Below are positions 8,497 to 17,391 of a stretch of 51,659 nt of DNA, piece after piece. This DNA comes from JBFMFB01 sp040752115 (GTDB lineage Bacteria; Pseudomonadota; Gammaproteobacteria; Burkholderiales; Sulfuricellaceae). Where the stretch lies: the NCBI GenBank assembly GCA_040752115.1, contig JBFMFB010000015.1, positions 1-51,659 of the forward strand, given 5' to 3'. How positions within the stretch are numbered: the first letter of the stretch is position 1; each line of letters begins with the position of its first letter. Under the pieces are notes generated by a model. That model did no database searches and was not told the origin of the DNA. It saw only the letters and a program-made list of their open reading frames with translations. The position numbers and the translations under genes were made by a program.

Positions 8497-10038
8497 CTAG
8501 CCAGCCCGCAGCGTCAATAAGGAAAGCGCCGCCATAACGGCCCCGTAGGAAGCCAGCAGACTGAGGAACGCCGTGGCGAAGTTAATCAGCCCTTTTTTCT
8601 GTTTCTTTCTCTGCTCGTCCGTCCAGATCATGGAAACCGCCCCCAGGATCGGCAGGCCCGTGACTTCCCGCAATTTCCGCCGGTCGCTGAAAGTGGGCCT
8701 GATCTGGCTGATCAGAAACGCCACCGCAATCCCCGCCAATATCCCGCCCAGCAGGACGAGCGATGTGAGTTGAGGGCGATTCGGCGCGCTCGGAGTGAGC
8801 GGGACCCGAGGCGGGTCGACAATCCTGAAGTCGACGACCCCGCTGCTGGCTTCCATTTCCCCGGAAATTTGCGCGGTTTCGCGGCGCGACAGCAGTTTTT
8901 CGTAATTGGTTTTGTTGACTTCGTAGTCCCGGTTCAACTGCGTAAAATCTGCCTCTACCTGAGGCACGGCGTTGGCGGCGGCCTTCAGCTCGGCATACCG
9001 GCTTTCATATTCGGCCACCCTCGCTTTCATGGAAGCGACGTTGGCTTCCGCTTCTGCAAGGGATATCTTCAGTTGCTGAAAGATGGGGTTGTGGCTTTGC
9101 GCAGAGGACCCCGGCTTCTTCAGTTTCGCCTCTTGTTTCTTCTGCTCCTCCAGCTGCTCGATGACGCGCTTGGTGGAAACGATGTCGGGGTGTTTTTCCG
9201 TGTAGGTCAGCCGCAGACCATCGAGATTTTTCTTGAGCGCCTGGATACGGGAGTCGATCTCCGGATTCGAAATTGCGGCGGGATCAACCTGCCCCCCTTC
9301 CAGTTCCGGCTCTTCCTCGGCCAGTTGTTTTTTTATGGAGTCACGCGCGTTTATCGCTTCGCGCAATTCGAGCTTTGCCTGATTCAGGCTGGCGCTCACC
9401 CCGGTAAGCTTGGAAAAATAATCCCCCCCGGAACCGGGCATGAGCCCCATGTGCTTGCGCTTGAACTCCTTCAGCGCGTTTTCCGCAATGACCAGCTTTT
9501 GTTCATAGGTCTTGATTTGCTCATCGATAAAACGGCGGGCGGCATCCGTATCCTTTCTCTTGTCTCCCAGGCTGCCCTCGACGAACATGGTCAGGAAAGA
9601 CTGCACAACCCGCTTCGACATCTCGGGATTCTTGTCCTGGTAGGCGATCACATAGAGATTGTCCCGCCCGGCGCTCTTGATCTCAATCCTGGAAATCAGC
9701 CGATCGATCAGCGCCTCCTTTTCCTCCGGGGTCTTGACCTTGATGTCCAGATCGGCCATGCGCATCACTTTTTCGACGTTAGGCCGGCTGATCAGGGTAC
9801 GGCTCATCATGGCAATCTGCTGATCCATATTGGGCTGCACCGCCAAACCGGAAAGGAGAGGCTTCAGCATGGTTTGCGTATCCACGTAAACCCGGGCTGA
9901 AGCCTCGTAACGGTCGGGAGTCAGATAGACGGCGACCCATCCCCCGACCGACACGAACCAGGCGACAATCACCGCGTACCAACGATGCTGCCATATGCCC
10001 TTGAGATAGGACAATAACTGCGTCAACGCCTCATGCAT
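8497..10038 (-). CDS. XrtA-system polysaccharide chain-length determinant (Wzz/GNVR)
   Basis: 513-aa polysaccharide co-polymerase (TIGR03007-like) of the inner membrane. One transmembrane helix lies near residues 21-40 and a second near 425-445, with an extra hydrophobic stretch at the C-terminal end. Between them is a large periplasmic coiled-coil domain (about 150-400). The Wzz motif is seen at YEASARVYVDTQ, and a GNVR-like stretch with VPQVEADFTQLNRDYEV precedes the second helix. It partners the separate tyrosine kinase. Start ATG follows GGGAGAAACGCAG. Confidence 0.93.
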   Translation of the reverse strand: MHEALTQLLSYLKGIWQHRWYAVIVAWFVSVGGWVAVYLTPDRYEASARVYVDTQTMLKPLLSGLAVQPNMDQQIAMMSRTLISRPNVEKVMRMADLDIKVKTPEEKEALIDRLISRIEIKSAGRDNLYVIAYQDKNPEMSKRVVQSFLTMFVEGSLGDKRKDTDAARRFIDEQIKTYEQKLVIAENALKEFKRKHMGLMPGSGGDYFSKLTGVSASLNQAKLELREAINARDSIKKQLAEEEPELEGGQVDPAAISNPEIDSRIQALKKNLDGLRLTYTEKHPDIVSTKRVIEQLEEQKKQEAKLKKPGSSAQSHNPIFQQLKISLAEAEANVASMKARVAEYESRYAELKAAANAVPQVEADFTQLNRDYEVNKTNYEKLLSRRETAQISGEMEASSGVVDFRIVDPPRVPLTPSAPNRPQLTSLVLLGGILAGIAVAFLISQIRPTFSDRRKLREVTGLPILGAVSMIWTDEQRKKQKKGLINFATAFLSLLASYGAVMAALSLLTLRAG

Positions 10039-10184
10039 CTGCGTTTCTCCCTATTGCCCGGCGCGATGAATTGAATATTTCAAGCCATGGCGCTCAAGCA
10101 GGTCGCGCTTTGGAAATTCCGAATAAACCCGCGTATCCGCGGGGTCAGTTTTCCGGTGATGATTGCGATCGCTCTCGATCGGAA

Positions 10185-10817
10185 TTAAAACCAGCTCTCG
10201 GGTATGACAAGAACGTCGCCTGGCTGCATTTCGACATTGGCGGAAACATCCCCGCCCTTGATGAGGTCCTCCAGGCGCACGCTGACTTGCTGCTGCTTCC
10301 CGCCAGCGATGCGCAAGATGCTGGCCCGGTTACCCGCAGCAAAATCCGTAATGCCGCCGACCGCGATCAGCACATCCATCAGGGTCATGTTTTCCCGGTA
10401 GGGCAATGCCTGCGGTCTCGCGGCCTGGCCGATGACGCGAACCTGTTGAGTGAAAGGACCGACGAACCCCGTCACGATGACGGTGACGATCGGCTCCTGG
10501 ATATATTTTGACAGGGCTTTCTCGATATCACGAGCCAATTGAGAGGGAGTTTTGCCGCTCGCCTGAAGATCTTCCACCAGCGGCATCGTGATCTTTCCAT
10601 CCGGCCGCACCGGCACCGACTGCGACACATCCGGATTGCGCCACACAGCAATGCTCACGTTATCTCCGGGACCGATCAGGTAATCGAATTTAGCCGGATT
10701 TTCGGCAACAGCCGGGGCAGGCGGATAAGCCCTGGTCGCACACCCTCCGAAAAGCGGCACCAAAAGCATAAGGGTCAAGCCCATCAACCATTTTTTATGA
10801 AATCGCTTCGTATCCAC
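10185..10817 (-). CDS. XrtA-system polysaccharide export lipoprotein (Wza-like)
   Basis: 210-aa outer-membrane export protein (TIGR03027-like). The N-terminal signal peptide ends in a lipobox (LFGGC), so it is a predicted lipoprotein. A Poly_export domain follows (YLIGPGDNVSIAVWRNPD), then SLBB-type repeats (VIGQAARPQALPYRENMTL; VLVIPESWF at the end). It should form the outer-membrane exit for the exopolysaccharide. The start codon is GTG at 10817, preceded by AAGGG. It is the first gene of the minus-strand exopolysaccharide operon and diverges from the TPR lipoprotein gene. Confidence 0.92.
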   Translation of the reverse strand: MDTKRFHKKWLMGLTLMLLVPLFGGCATRAYPPAPAVAENPAKFDYLIGPGDNVSIAVWRNPDVSQSVPVRPDGKITMPLVEDLQASGKTPSQLARDIEKALSKYIQEPIVTVIVTGFVGPFTQQVRVIGQAARPQALPYRENMTLMDVLIAVGGITDFAAGNRASILRIAGGKQQQVSVRLEDLIKGGDVSANVEMQPGDVLVIPESWF

Positions 10818-11216
10818 TTTCGTAACCCTTTCGATTGAAAAAATTCAAGCTTTCGAGAAACCGCGTTTTGGAATCAGATTTTGATACATGGCACAGTAGG
10901 GCAGCATTTCCTGGTTCCACCTCTTGCTCATGCCGTTTTTATTGATTCTTCTTGCACAGAAGTCGTCTGAAGGCATCGGGATATTGTTGAGATATTGTCT
11001 TGCAGGAAACAATAGTTAAGCGTAATTTACCTTACACCATGGCGTTGTCAAGCTCGTATCTGTAACATCTGCGAGACATTATCCGCAAATTGATTATTGC
11101 GAATTTTCTCTCAGATCAATATCCATCAGGGCAATCGCACTTAACTGAGATAATTTGATATAGCGTCATATTGCAGCTTTAAAGTATCAAAATTGAACTT
11201 TTTTGCAAAAAAGGAC
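10818..11216. promoter_or_regulatory. divergent intergenic region between the exopolysaccharide operon and the TPR operon
   Basis: This 399-bp, relatively AT-rich stretch must hold promoters for both directions. An inverted repeat TATTGT-N10-ACAATA lies at 10993-11014 and could be an operator. Two partial -24/-12-like sequences (10889 and 10912) have the wrong spacing for sigma-54. I cannot assign a definite promoter to either gene. Confidence 0.4.
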
Positions 11217-14003
11217 ATGAGCATGTTCAGCATCTACCGGAAGAAATCAGCCAGCCATCTGCTGCTGGCCCTGTTGGCCGCGCTGGTCGTTGGCACAGCC
11301 GGCTGCAGCAAGACCGAGTCAAGTCAGAAATATGTCCAGGAGGCAAAAACCCTCCAGGCGAAAGGCGACAACAAGGCCGCCATCATCCAGCTCAAAAACG
11401 CGCTTCAGAAAGATGCAGACAATAAAGAGGCGCGCTACCTGCTGGGCACGATCTACAACCGCACCGGAGACTTCGCCTCGGCGGAAAAAGAGTTGCGCAA
11501 GGCCCAGCAACTGGGCTACGAACCGGGCAAGATCCAGCCCGCCCTGGCGCGCGCGATGCTGGGCCAAGGCCAATTCCAGAAGGTTCTAGACGAAATCAAA
11601 CCCGGTCAGGACGCCAAAGGAGAAGCGTTTGCGGGCATCATGACTTACCGCGGCCATGCTGCGCTGGCGTTAGGCAAGAAAGACGACGCGAAAGCGGCGT
11701 TTGCAACGGCGGTGAACAGCGATCCGGCGTTCTCGGACGCGTACCTCGGCGCCGCGCGGCTGGCGGCGGCGGAGAAGAATCTGGATGAAGCCTTGCGCCA
11801 GGTGGAGCTGGCGCTTTCCAAATCCCCGGGAAATGCTGACGCCTGGCTGATGAAGGGTGACGTACTGCGCGCTCAGGCAAAAACCGAGGAGGCGATTGCC
11901 GCATACCGACAGGCGCTGAAAGTGGATGACGGCAACGTAGCTGCCCATGTGACCCTGGCTTCAATTTATGTGGATGCAAAGAAATTCGACGCTGCACGAG
12001 CGGAAGTCGCCGCGGCGCGCAAAGCTGCGCCGAACAACCTCGTGGCCCGCTACATGGAGGCCTTGATCGACTTCCGCCAGGCCAAGTATCCGGAAGCGCG
12101 GGATAACTTGCAGGAAGTGCTGAAATCCGCACCCGAGCACATGCCCAGCGTATTGCTTTATGGGGTGGTCGCCTATGTGCTCGGCACCTACGAGCAGGCC
12201 GAACAGAACATCGGCAAATTCTTGGGACAATTTCCCAACAGCGCCTATGCCCGCAAGATGCTCGCCGCAACGCAGTTGAAAAGGGGCCAGCCCGCCCGCG
12301 CGCTGGATACCCTGAACCCACTGCTCTCCCAGGGAAGCAAGGACGTATATGTGTTGGCGCTTGCCGGCGAAGCTTCCCTGCAAACAAGGGAATTTTCCAA
12401 ATCGAGCGACTATTTCGAAAAAGCGGCGGCACTCGATCCCAAGAACGTTGCCCTGCGCACCCAAATGGGCGTAAGCCATCTCGCCAGCGGCGAGTCGGCC
12501 CGCGCCATCGCCGAGCTGGAGTCGGTCGCCGGACAGGATTCCGGCCAGTACAAGGCCGACACCATCCTGGTACTGACCCACCTCAGCAAGCAGGAGTGGG
12601 ACAAGGCGCTGGCAGCCATCGCCGCACTGGAGAAAAAACTGCCGAACAACCCGGTGGTCTACAACTTCCGCGGCGCGGCTTATCACGGCAAGAAGGACCT
12701 CGCCAACGCGCGCAAGAATTTTGAACGGGCGCTGGCCCTGGATTCTGCCCATATTGCGGCGGCCATAAACCTGGCCCAGCTCGACCTCCAGGAAAAAAAC
12801 CCCCAGGCTGCCCGCAAGCGCTTCGAGGCGATTCTGGCAAAGGACAAAAATCATCTCCAGGCCATGCTTGCACTGGCCAATCTGGCGAACGACGAAAAAG
12901 AAGCCGTCTCCTGGCTGGAACGGGCGGCCAAGAGCCACCCCGCCGCGTTGCAGCCGCGTCGGCTGCTGATCGACCACCACCTGAGGAACAATGAACCGCA
13001 AAAGGCATTGGCCATCGCGCGGGATGCGCAGACCGCCAATCCCGACAATCCCGATGCGCTGGATCTCCTCGGCACGACGCAGCTCGCCGCCGGCGAAAAG
13101 GACAATGCGCTGACCACCTACGGCAAGCTCGTCAAATCGGCGCCCAAAGCGCCGCTCGCCTACTACCGGCTCGCCTCGGCACAAGCCGTTGCGAAGGACA
13201 TCGCCGCGGCACGATCCTCGCTCAACAAGGCGCTGGAACTCAAACCCGATTATCCCGATGCACAGGCCGCCCTGATCTCGCTGGAAATTCAGGCCGGCAG
13301 ACATGCGGAAGCGCTCAAAATTGCTCAGGGAATCCAGAATCAGTCTCCCCAATCCCCTTCCGGCTTCGTGCTCGAAGGCGATGTCCTCATGGCGCAGAAA
13401 AAATACTCCGAAGCGGCGAAAGCCTACGAGAAAGCCTTTGCAATGGACAAGAACGGCCTGCTCGCGGCCAAAATCCACCAGGCGCAAAGCCTCGCCGGCG
13501 ATGCAAGGAAAGCCGACGCCGGCGTGCAGCAATGGCTGAAAGACCACCCCGACGACCTTGTCGCGCGCGGTTACCTAGCACAGACCTATATGAAGGCGAG
13601 CCGGAACAGGCAAGCCATCGAGCAATACGAACTCGTCCTGAAGAAGGACGCAAATGACCTGGTCGCGCTCAACAACCTCGCCTGGCTTTATTACCAGGAA
13701 AAGGACCCCCGCGCACTCCCGACCGCCGAACGGGTCTACAAGCTCCGGCCCGATGCGGCCTTCATCGGCGACACCCTGGGGTGGATCCTGGTCGAGCAGG
13801 GGAACACCGCCCGCGGCCTGGAAATACTGAGAAAAGCCGCCGCGGTGGCGCCCAAGAACCCGGAAATCGCCTATCACTATGCAGTTGCGCTGGCCAGATC
13901 TGGGGATAAGGCCAAGGCGCGCAGGCAGCTTGAAGACGCGCTGGCATCCGGCCAGGAGTTCCCGCAAAAAGAGCAGGCCAAGGCGTTCTTGAAACAGTTG
14001 TAG
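11217..14003 (+). CDS. PEP-CTERM-system TPR-repeat lipoprotein, PrsT paralogue
   Basis: About 928-aa lipoprotein (TIGR02917-like). The signal peptide ends at VVGTAGC, a lipobox, and the rest is a long array of tetratricopeptide repeats (for example LQAKGDNKAAIIQLKNALQK and repeated NALNL/A-type helices). It is probably a periplasmic or outer-membrane scaffold for the exopolysaccharide machinery. The ATG at 11217 with AAGGAC upstream is chosen over a TTG 24 nt earlier. It is the same family and nearly the same size as prsT at 21921-24719, so the window holds two copies. This copy heads an operon with two polysaccharide-modifying enzymes. Confidence 0.88.
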   Translation: MSMFSIYRKKSASHLLLALLAALVVGTAGCSKTESSQKYVQEAKTLQAKGDNKAAIIQLKNALQKDADNKEARYLLGTIYNRTGDFASAEKELRKAQQLGYEPGKIQPALARAMLGQGQFQKVLDEIKPGQDAKGEAFAGIMTYRGHAALALGKKDDAKAAFATAVNSDPAFSDAYLGAARLAAAEKNLDEALRQVELALSKSPGNADAWLMKGDVLRAQAKTEEAIAAYRQALKVDDGNVAAHVTLASIYVDAKKFDAARAEVAAARKAAPNNLVARYMEALIDFRQAKYPEARDNLQEVLKSAPEHMPSVLLYGVVAYVLGTYEQAEQNIGKFLGQFPNSAYARKMLAATQLKRGQPARALDTLNPLLSQGSKDVYVLALAGEASLQTREFSKSSDYFEKAAALDPKNVALRTQMGVSHLASGESARAIAELESVAGQDSGQYKADTILVLTHLSKQEWDKALAAIAALEKKLPNNPVVYNFRGAAYHGKKDLANARKNFERALALDSAHIAAAINLAQLDLQEKNPQAARKRFEAILAKDKNHLQAMLALANLANDEKEAVSWLERAAKSHPAALQPRRLLIDHHLRNNEPQKALAIARDAQTANPDNPDALDLLGTTQLAAGEKDNALTTYGKLVKSAPKAPLAYYRLASAQAVAKDIAAARSSLNKALELKPDYPDAQAALISLEIQAGRHAEALKIAQGIQNQSPQSPSGFVLEGDVLMAQKKYSEAAKAYEKAFAMDKNGLLAAKIHQAQSLAGDARKADAGVQQWLKDHPDDLVARGYLAQTYMKASRNRQAIEQYELVLKKDANDLVALNNLAWLYYQEKDPRALPTAERVYKLRPDAAFIGDTLGWILVEQGNTARGLEILRKAAAVAPKNPEIAYHYAVALARSGDKAKARRQLEDALASGQEFPQKEQAKAFLKQL

Positions 14004-14051
14004 CACAGGCGATCCCCATGCCCGTCCATCCCTAGCGGCAAACCGATTGGA

Positions 14052-15293
14052 ATGACAAGGATGAGCGCCAAACGCATCCTGTTCTTCGCCGAAGCGGTCA
14101 CGCTTGCGCATGTCGCCAGGCCCATCGCCTTGGCGAAGGGCCTGGACCCCGCCCGCCATGAGGCGATCATTGCCTGCGACCCACGCTACCAGCGGTTTCT
14201 GGAACGCGCCCCTTGGCAGACCCTTCCGCTCCACAGCATCAGCAGCCAGCAGTTCCTGGGCGCGCTGGCAAACGGCAGTCCGGTTTACGATGCCGCAACC
14301 CTGCGCGGCTACGTGCGGGAAGACCTCAAGCTGATAGAACAGATTCAGCCCGACCTGATCGTCGGCGATTTTCGCCTTTCTCTTTCGGTCAGCGCCCGCC
14401 TTGTCGGAATTCCTTACATCGCGATCAGCAACGCCTATTGGAGCCCGTACTATGCCGCGAGAGGGTTCCCGCTGCCGGTGCTGCCGATGACCAAAATCCT
14501 GCCGCTGCCGATTGCAGAAAAGATTTTCCGGCTGGTGCAGCCGCTGGCATTCGCTTTGCACTGCAGGCCCTTGAACCGGGTGCGGGCAGAGAACGGTCTG
14601 CCTGCGCTCGGCACCGACCTCCGGCGGGTCTATACCGATGCCGATTACACGCTCTATGCGGATATTCCCGAATTGTTCCCGGCAGAAAATCTTCCCGCGT
14701 CTCATCATTACCTCGGCCCGGTTCTGTGGTCGCCCCCGGTAGTTAAGCCTCCATGGTGGGATGACCTGCCGACGGACAAGCCCATTGTTTACCTGACCTT
14801 GGGCAGCTCAGGCCAAGCCCGCCTGCTGCCGACGGCGCTGGAGGCGCTGGCCGATCTCCCCGTCGCGGTGATCGCCGCATCCGCCGGAGCCGCTGTACCG
14901 GCGAATCTCCCGGCCAATGCCTGGGTTGCGGATTACCTCCCCGGCTTGGAAGCCGCCGCACGGGCAGAACTGGTGATCTGCAACGGCGGCAGCCCCACCA
15001 GCCAGCAGGCGCTGGCGGCGGGTGTGCCGGTTCTGGGCATCGCCAGCAATATGGATCAGTTCCTGAACATGGGGGCGCTCGTGCGGGCTGGGGCCGGCCT
15101 TCTGTTGCGGGCCGATCGCGTCAATGCCAAGAAAATTCGCGCGGCCGCGAGCCGCCTCCTGTCGGATTCCGGCTTTTCCGGCCATGCGGCGAAGCTTGCC
15201 AACGCCTTTGCCCGTTATCTCGCGCCGGAACGGTTTGCGGATGTTGTCGGCCTTGCGGTTGCGGGAAATACTGCCAAGGGAAAGCGCAAGTAG
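14052..15293 (+). CDS. UGT/MGT-like glycosyltransferase (GT1 fold)
   Basis: 413-aa GT-B glycosyltransferase resembling macrolide- and UDP-glucuronosyl-transferases. The N-terminal half has the acceptor-side layout (RILFFAEAVTLAHVARPIALAKGL; LIVGDFRLSLSVSA). The C-terminal half has the donor-binding signature VYLTLGSSG and the late motif VICNGGSPTSQQALAAGVP, where bacterial UGTs usually have HGG; the usual His is Asn here. The start ATG lies 48 nt after the TPR gene stop, so co-transcription is likely. The substrate is unknown; glycosylation of the polysaccharide or of a lipid is inferred from context. Confidence 0.75.
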   Translation: MTRMSAKRILFFAEAVTLAHVARPIALAKGLDPARHEAIIACDPRYQRFLERAPWQTLPLHSISSQQFLGALANGSPVYDAATLRGYVREDLKLIEQIQPDLIVGDFRLSLSVSARLVGIPYIAISNAYWSPYYAARGFPLPVLPMTKILPLPIAEKIFRLVQPLAFALHCRPLNRVRAENGLPALGTDLRRVYTDADYTLYADIPELFPAENLPASHHYLGPVLWSPPVVKPPWWDDLPTDKPIVYLTLGSSGQARLLPTALEALADLPVAVIAASAGAAVPANLPANAWVADYLPGLEAAARAELVICNGGSPTSQQALAAGVPVLGIASNMDQFLNMGALVRAGAGLLLRADRVNAKKIRAAASRLLSDSGFSGHAAKLANAFARYLAPERFADVVGLAVAGNTAKGKRK

Positions 15294-15327
15294 CGTCTGT
15301 TGGAAAATTCATGCCTGGAGCCACGAC

Positions 15328-15978
15328 ATGCGGAAGATCACGACTAGCCAGATATTGACGTTCCTGATCCTGCTGGCATTGATTCTCACCCTGGGAATCG
15401 GCAGCACTGCGGTCTTTCTGGGTGGACTCCCCCTCGGCGACTTCAGGGGCGTTGCGCTCGTCGGCGCGGCCGTTGTCTTCACCTACCTGTATGCGTTTGC
15501 GGTTTACCGGCTTTTTCTTTATGCGATGCCGCTCAGCGAAGGGGAGATTGCCGAAGGGTCGCGGGAAGAATTTGCCGCCCATGTCCACTTCCTGTTTTAC
15601 CTTGCCCTTTTCAATTCCCTTGTCAGAACGCACTTTCTTCCGATACCCCTGCTGCGACTCGTGCATTTGGCGCTTGGCGCCCGGTTGGGTGCGAACACCT
15701 ACAGTGCCGGTGCCATTCTGGACCCGTTTTTAACCATCCTCGGAGACAACTGCATCATCGGGCATAACGCGGTGCTCTTCTCGCATGCCATCGAAAGGAG
15801 GCGGCTTTCCCTTGCCGCCATACGGATTGGCAACGGTGTAACGATCGGCGCGCAGAGCGTGATCATGTCCGGCGTGACCATCGGCGACGGCGCCATCGTA
15901 TCGGCGGGTGCCGTAGTGCCCAAAGGTACCCGCATTGGGGCGGACGAAGTTTGGGGGGTGTTCCGGCCAGGCTGCTGA
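15328..15978 (+). CDS. membrane-anchored hexapeptide-repeat acyltransferase
   Basis: 216-aa protein with two N-terminal transmembrane helices (about residues 8-30 and 38-62), a short amphipathic region, and a C-terminal left-handed beta-helix of hexapeptide repeats (LGARLGANTYSAGAILDPF, IRIGNGVTIGAQSVIMSG). It resembles O-acetyltransferases of the LbetaH/DapH group and may acetylate sugars of the exopolysaccharide. The ATG at 15328 is chosen because it begins directly before the first helix; the frame is open further upstream but overlaps the glycosyltransferase gene. It is the third gene of this operon and is followed by a terminator. Confidence 0.75.
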   Translation: MRKITTSQILTFLILLALILTLGIGSTAVFLGGLPLGDFRGVALVGAAVVFTYLYAFAVYRLFLYAMPLSEGEIAEGSREEFAAHVHFLFYLALFNSLVRTHFLPIPLLRLVHLALGARLGANTYSAGAILDPFLTILGDNCIIGHNAVLFSHAIERRRLSLAAIRIGNGVTIGAQSVIMSGVTIGDGAIVSAGAVVPKGTRIGADEVWGVFRPGC

Positions 15979-16012
15979 AGCGATCCGCAAGCGAGGGCAC
16001 CTCGGCCGGCTG

Positions 16013-16041
16013 AACCGGCAGAGTGTCTGTCGGTTTTTTTT
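16013..16041 (+). terminator. rho-independent terminator
   Basis: Ten-bp stem (AACCGGCAGA with TCTGTCGGTT, one G-T pair) with a 3-nt loop, followed by a run of T. It ends the TPR-glycosyltransferase-acyltransferase operon. Confidence 0.75.
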
Positions 16042-16118
16042 ACACCCCAGACCACAAGGCCTCGGTCTCGATGGCCGGACAACACATAATCACCTGAACA
16101 AACAAAACATTATGATGC

Positions 16119-16135
16119 CTGGCCCGCTTTGTGCT
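16119..16135 (+). promoter_or_regulatory. sigma-54 (-24/-12) promoter
   Basis: CTGGCCCGCTTTGTGCT fits the TGGCACG-N4-TTGC consensus, with GG and GC exactly 10 bp apart. It lies about 110 bp upstream of the PEP-CTERM protein ATG. PrsR, encoded in the same window, is a sigma-54 activator, which supports its function. Confidence 0.7.
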
Positions 16136-16245
16136 TTAGTGGGGACAGGCGCAATGATTCCAATGATTGAAACAAATGCGTTGACTCTAATAATCGTTGC
16201 AGTCGAACCGTTGTTGGATATTTAACCTGAATGGAGAATACGGAC

Positions 16246-17256
16246 ATGAAACCCACCAAACTTTTCAGACTGCTGCCAGCCGCAGTGGCCCTTGCGGGGC
16301 TGGGGTTGGGCGGTACCGGAGCGGCGCAAGCAGGCAGCGTTTATGGGGTATCGCACTTGGAAGTGGACAATCTGAGCATCGCCATTACCGGCTCCCCCGC
16401 GCCAAACAATTTCAATTTCACCGCCACCAACACGGCTATTCTGAACGGCGTCCCCACCATCACGTCAGCCACCTGCAGCGGGTTTCCGAGCACCTGCGCG
16501 GCGGCTCCGCCGAGGCTCGACCCGCTGCCCGCCCAGATTCCTGCCGCTACGCGCGCCAACAACGCCTTCCCCAATATCGGTGGCTTCCTAGGCCCGGGCG
16601 CCAGCGAGTACTCGACCTCCGACTCCGTCATCTATACTGCCCAGTTGACGGGAGATGCCGTTACCCACACCCAGCAGATCGCCGAATCGGAGCTGCAGGG
16701 AGGGACGTCAGCGAGCGCCAGCGCGCAGATCCAGTCGATCACCGGCTTCACGTTTACCTTTACCCTGCTATCCCCAGGGTCGCTGACCCTCAGCTTCGAC
16801 GCCGATCCCGACATGATGGCGGCCATTTCCGCCCTGGGTATCAACGGTGCGCAGGCAAGCATGCAGACGTCGTTCGACCTCAGCCAGAACACGGGGGGAT
16901 CCGGCTTTGCCCGTTGGACGCCGCAAGGTACCGCCGCCGACGACTGCGCCGAGGGGGGAGGGGTGACCTGTACCGAGGCGGTTGGCGGCGATCCGCTGGA
17001 TCTAAACCTCACCATCGGCACCACCTCCAACGGAACCAGCATTACGCACTCCCTGGAGGCGGCTAAGACGCTCGCTGGGCTTTACAGTATTACCGCGAGC
17101 GGACTGACGGCCGGTGACTGGACCCTGACCTTGAGCGCGGTGACCTCGACCAATCTGACCCACGTGCCGGAGCCAGCCACTCTGTTGCTTCTTGGGGCAG
17201 GGCTCGCCGCTTTCGGTGTGGGCGGAGCACGACGCCAGAAACGGCACGCTGTCTGA
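16246..17256 (+). CDS. PEP-CTERM sorting-domain protein 1
   Basis: 336-aa secreted protein. An N-terminal signal peptide ends near AAQA (about residue 30). A low-complexity Thr/Ser/Ala-rich body follows with four cysteines in two close pairs (TCSGFPSTC and DDCAEGGGVTC). The C-terminal sorting signal begins near residue 307: VPEPAT, a hydrophobic helix, then an Arg-rich end. It should be cleaved by an exosortase (gene not in the window) and exported into the exopolysaccharide matrix. The ATG at 16246 is chosen because GGAGA lies 8 nt upstream; another ATG 15 nt earlier overlaps that site. A sigma-54 promoter lies upstream and a terminator right after. Confidence 0.9.
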   Translation: MKPTKLFRLLPAAVALAGLGLGGTGAAQAGSVYGVSHLEVDNLSIAITGSPAPNNFNFTATNTAILNGVPTITSATCSGFPSTCAAAPPRLDPLPAQIPAATRANNAFPNIGGFLGPGASEYSTSDSVIYTAQLTGDAVTHTQQIAESELQGGTSASASAQIQSITGFTFTFTLLSPGSLTLSFDADPDMMAAISALGINGAQASMQTSFDLSQNTGGSGFARWTPQGTAADDCAEGGGVTCTEAVGGDPLDLNLTIGTTSNGTSITHSLEAAKTLAGLYSITASGLTAGDWTLTLSAVTSTNLTHVPEPATLLLLGAGLAAFGVGGARRQKRHAV

Positions 17257-17282
17257 AGCCTGGCAGCAACTTGCCTGAGACG

Positions 17283-17309
17283 GGCGCAGCGGAAGCTGCG
17301 CCTTTTTTT
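17283..17309 (+). terminator. rho-independent terminator
   Basis: Perfect 8-bp stem GGCGCAGC/GCTGCGCC with a GGAA tetraloop and a run of seven T, downstream of the PEP-CTERM gene. Confidence 0.9.
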
Positions 17310-17391
17310 GTCCGCGAGCGGCAAGAACGCAGCCAGGCGCTGCTGTCGTCTTGATGGTGCAGAGGGGGGGATAAGCTGTGCCCGCGCGGCC

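Noticed and set aside
10889..10927. Two sigma-54-like sequences (TGGCACAGTAGGGC and TGGTTCCACCTCTTGC)
   Set aside because: The GG-to-GC spacing is one base too short and one too long, respectively; sigma-54 is strict about spacing.
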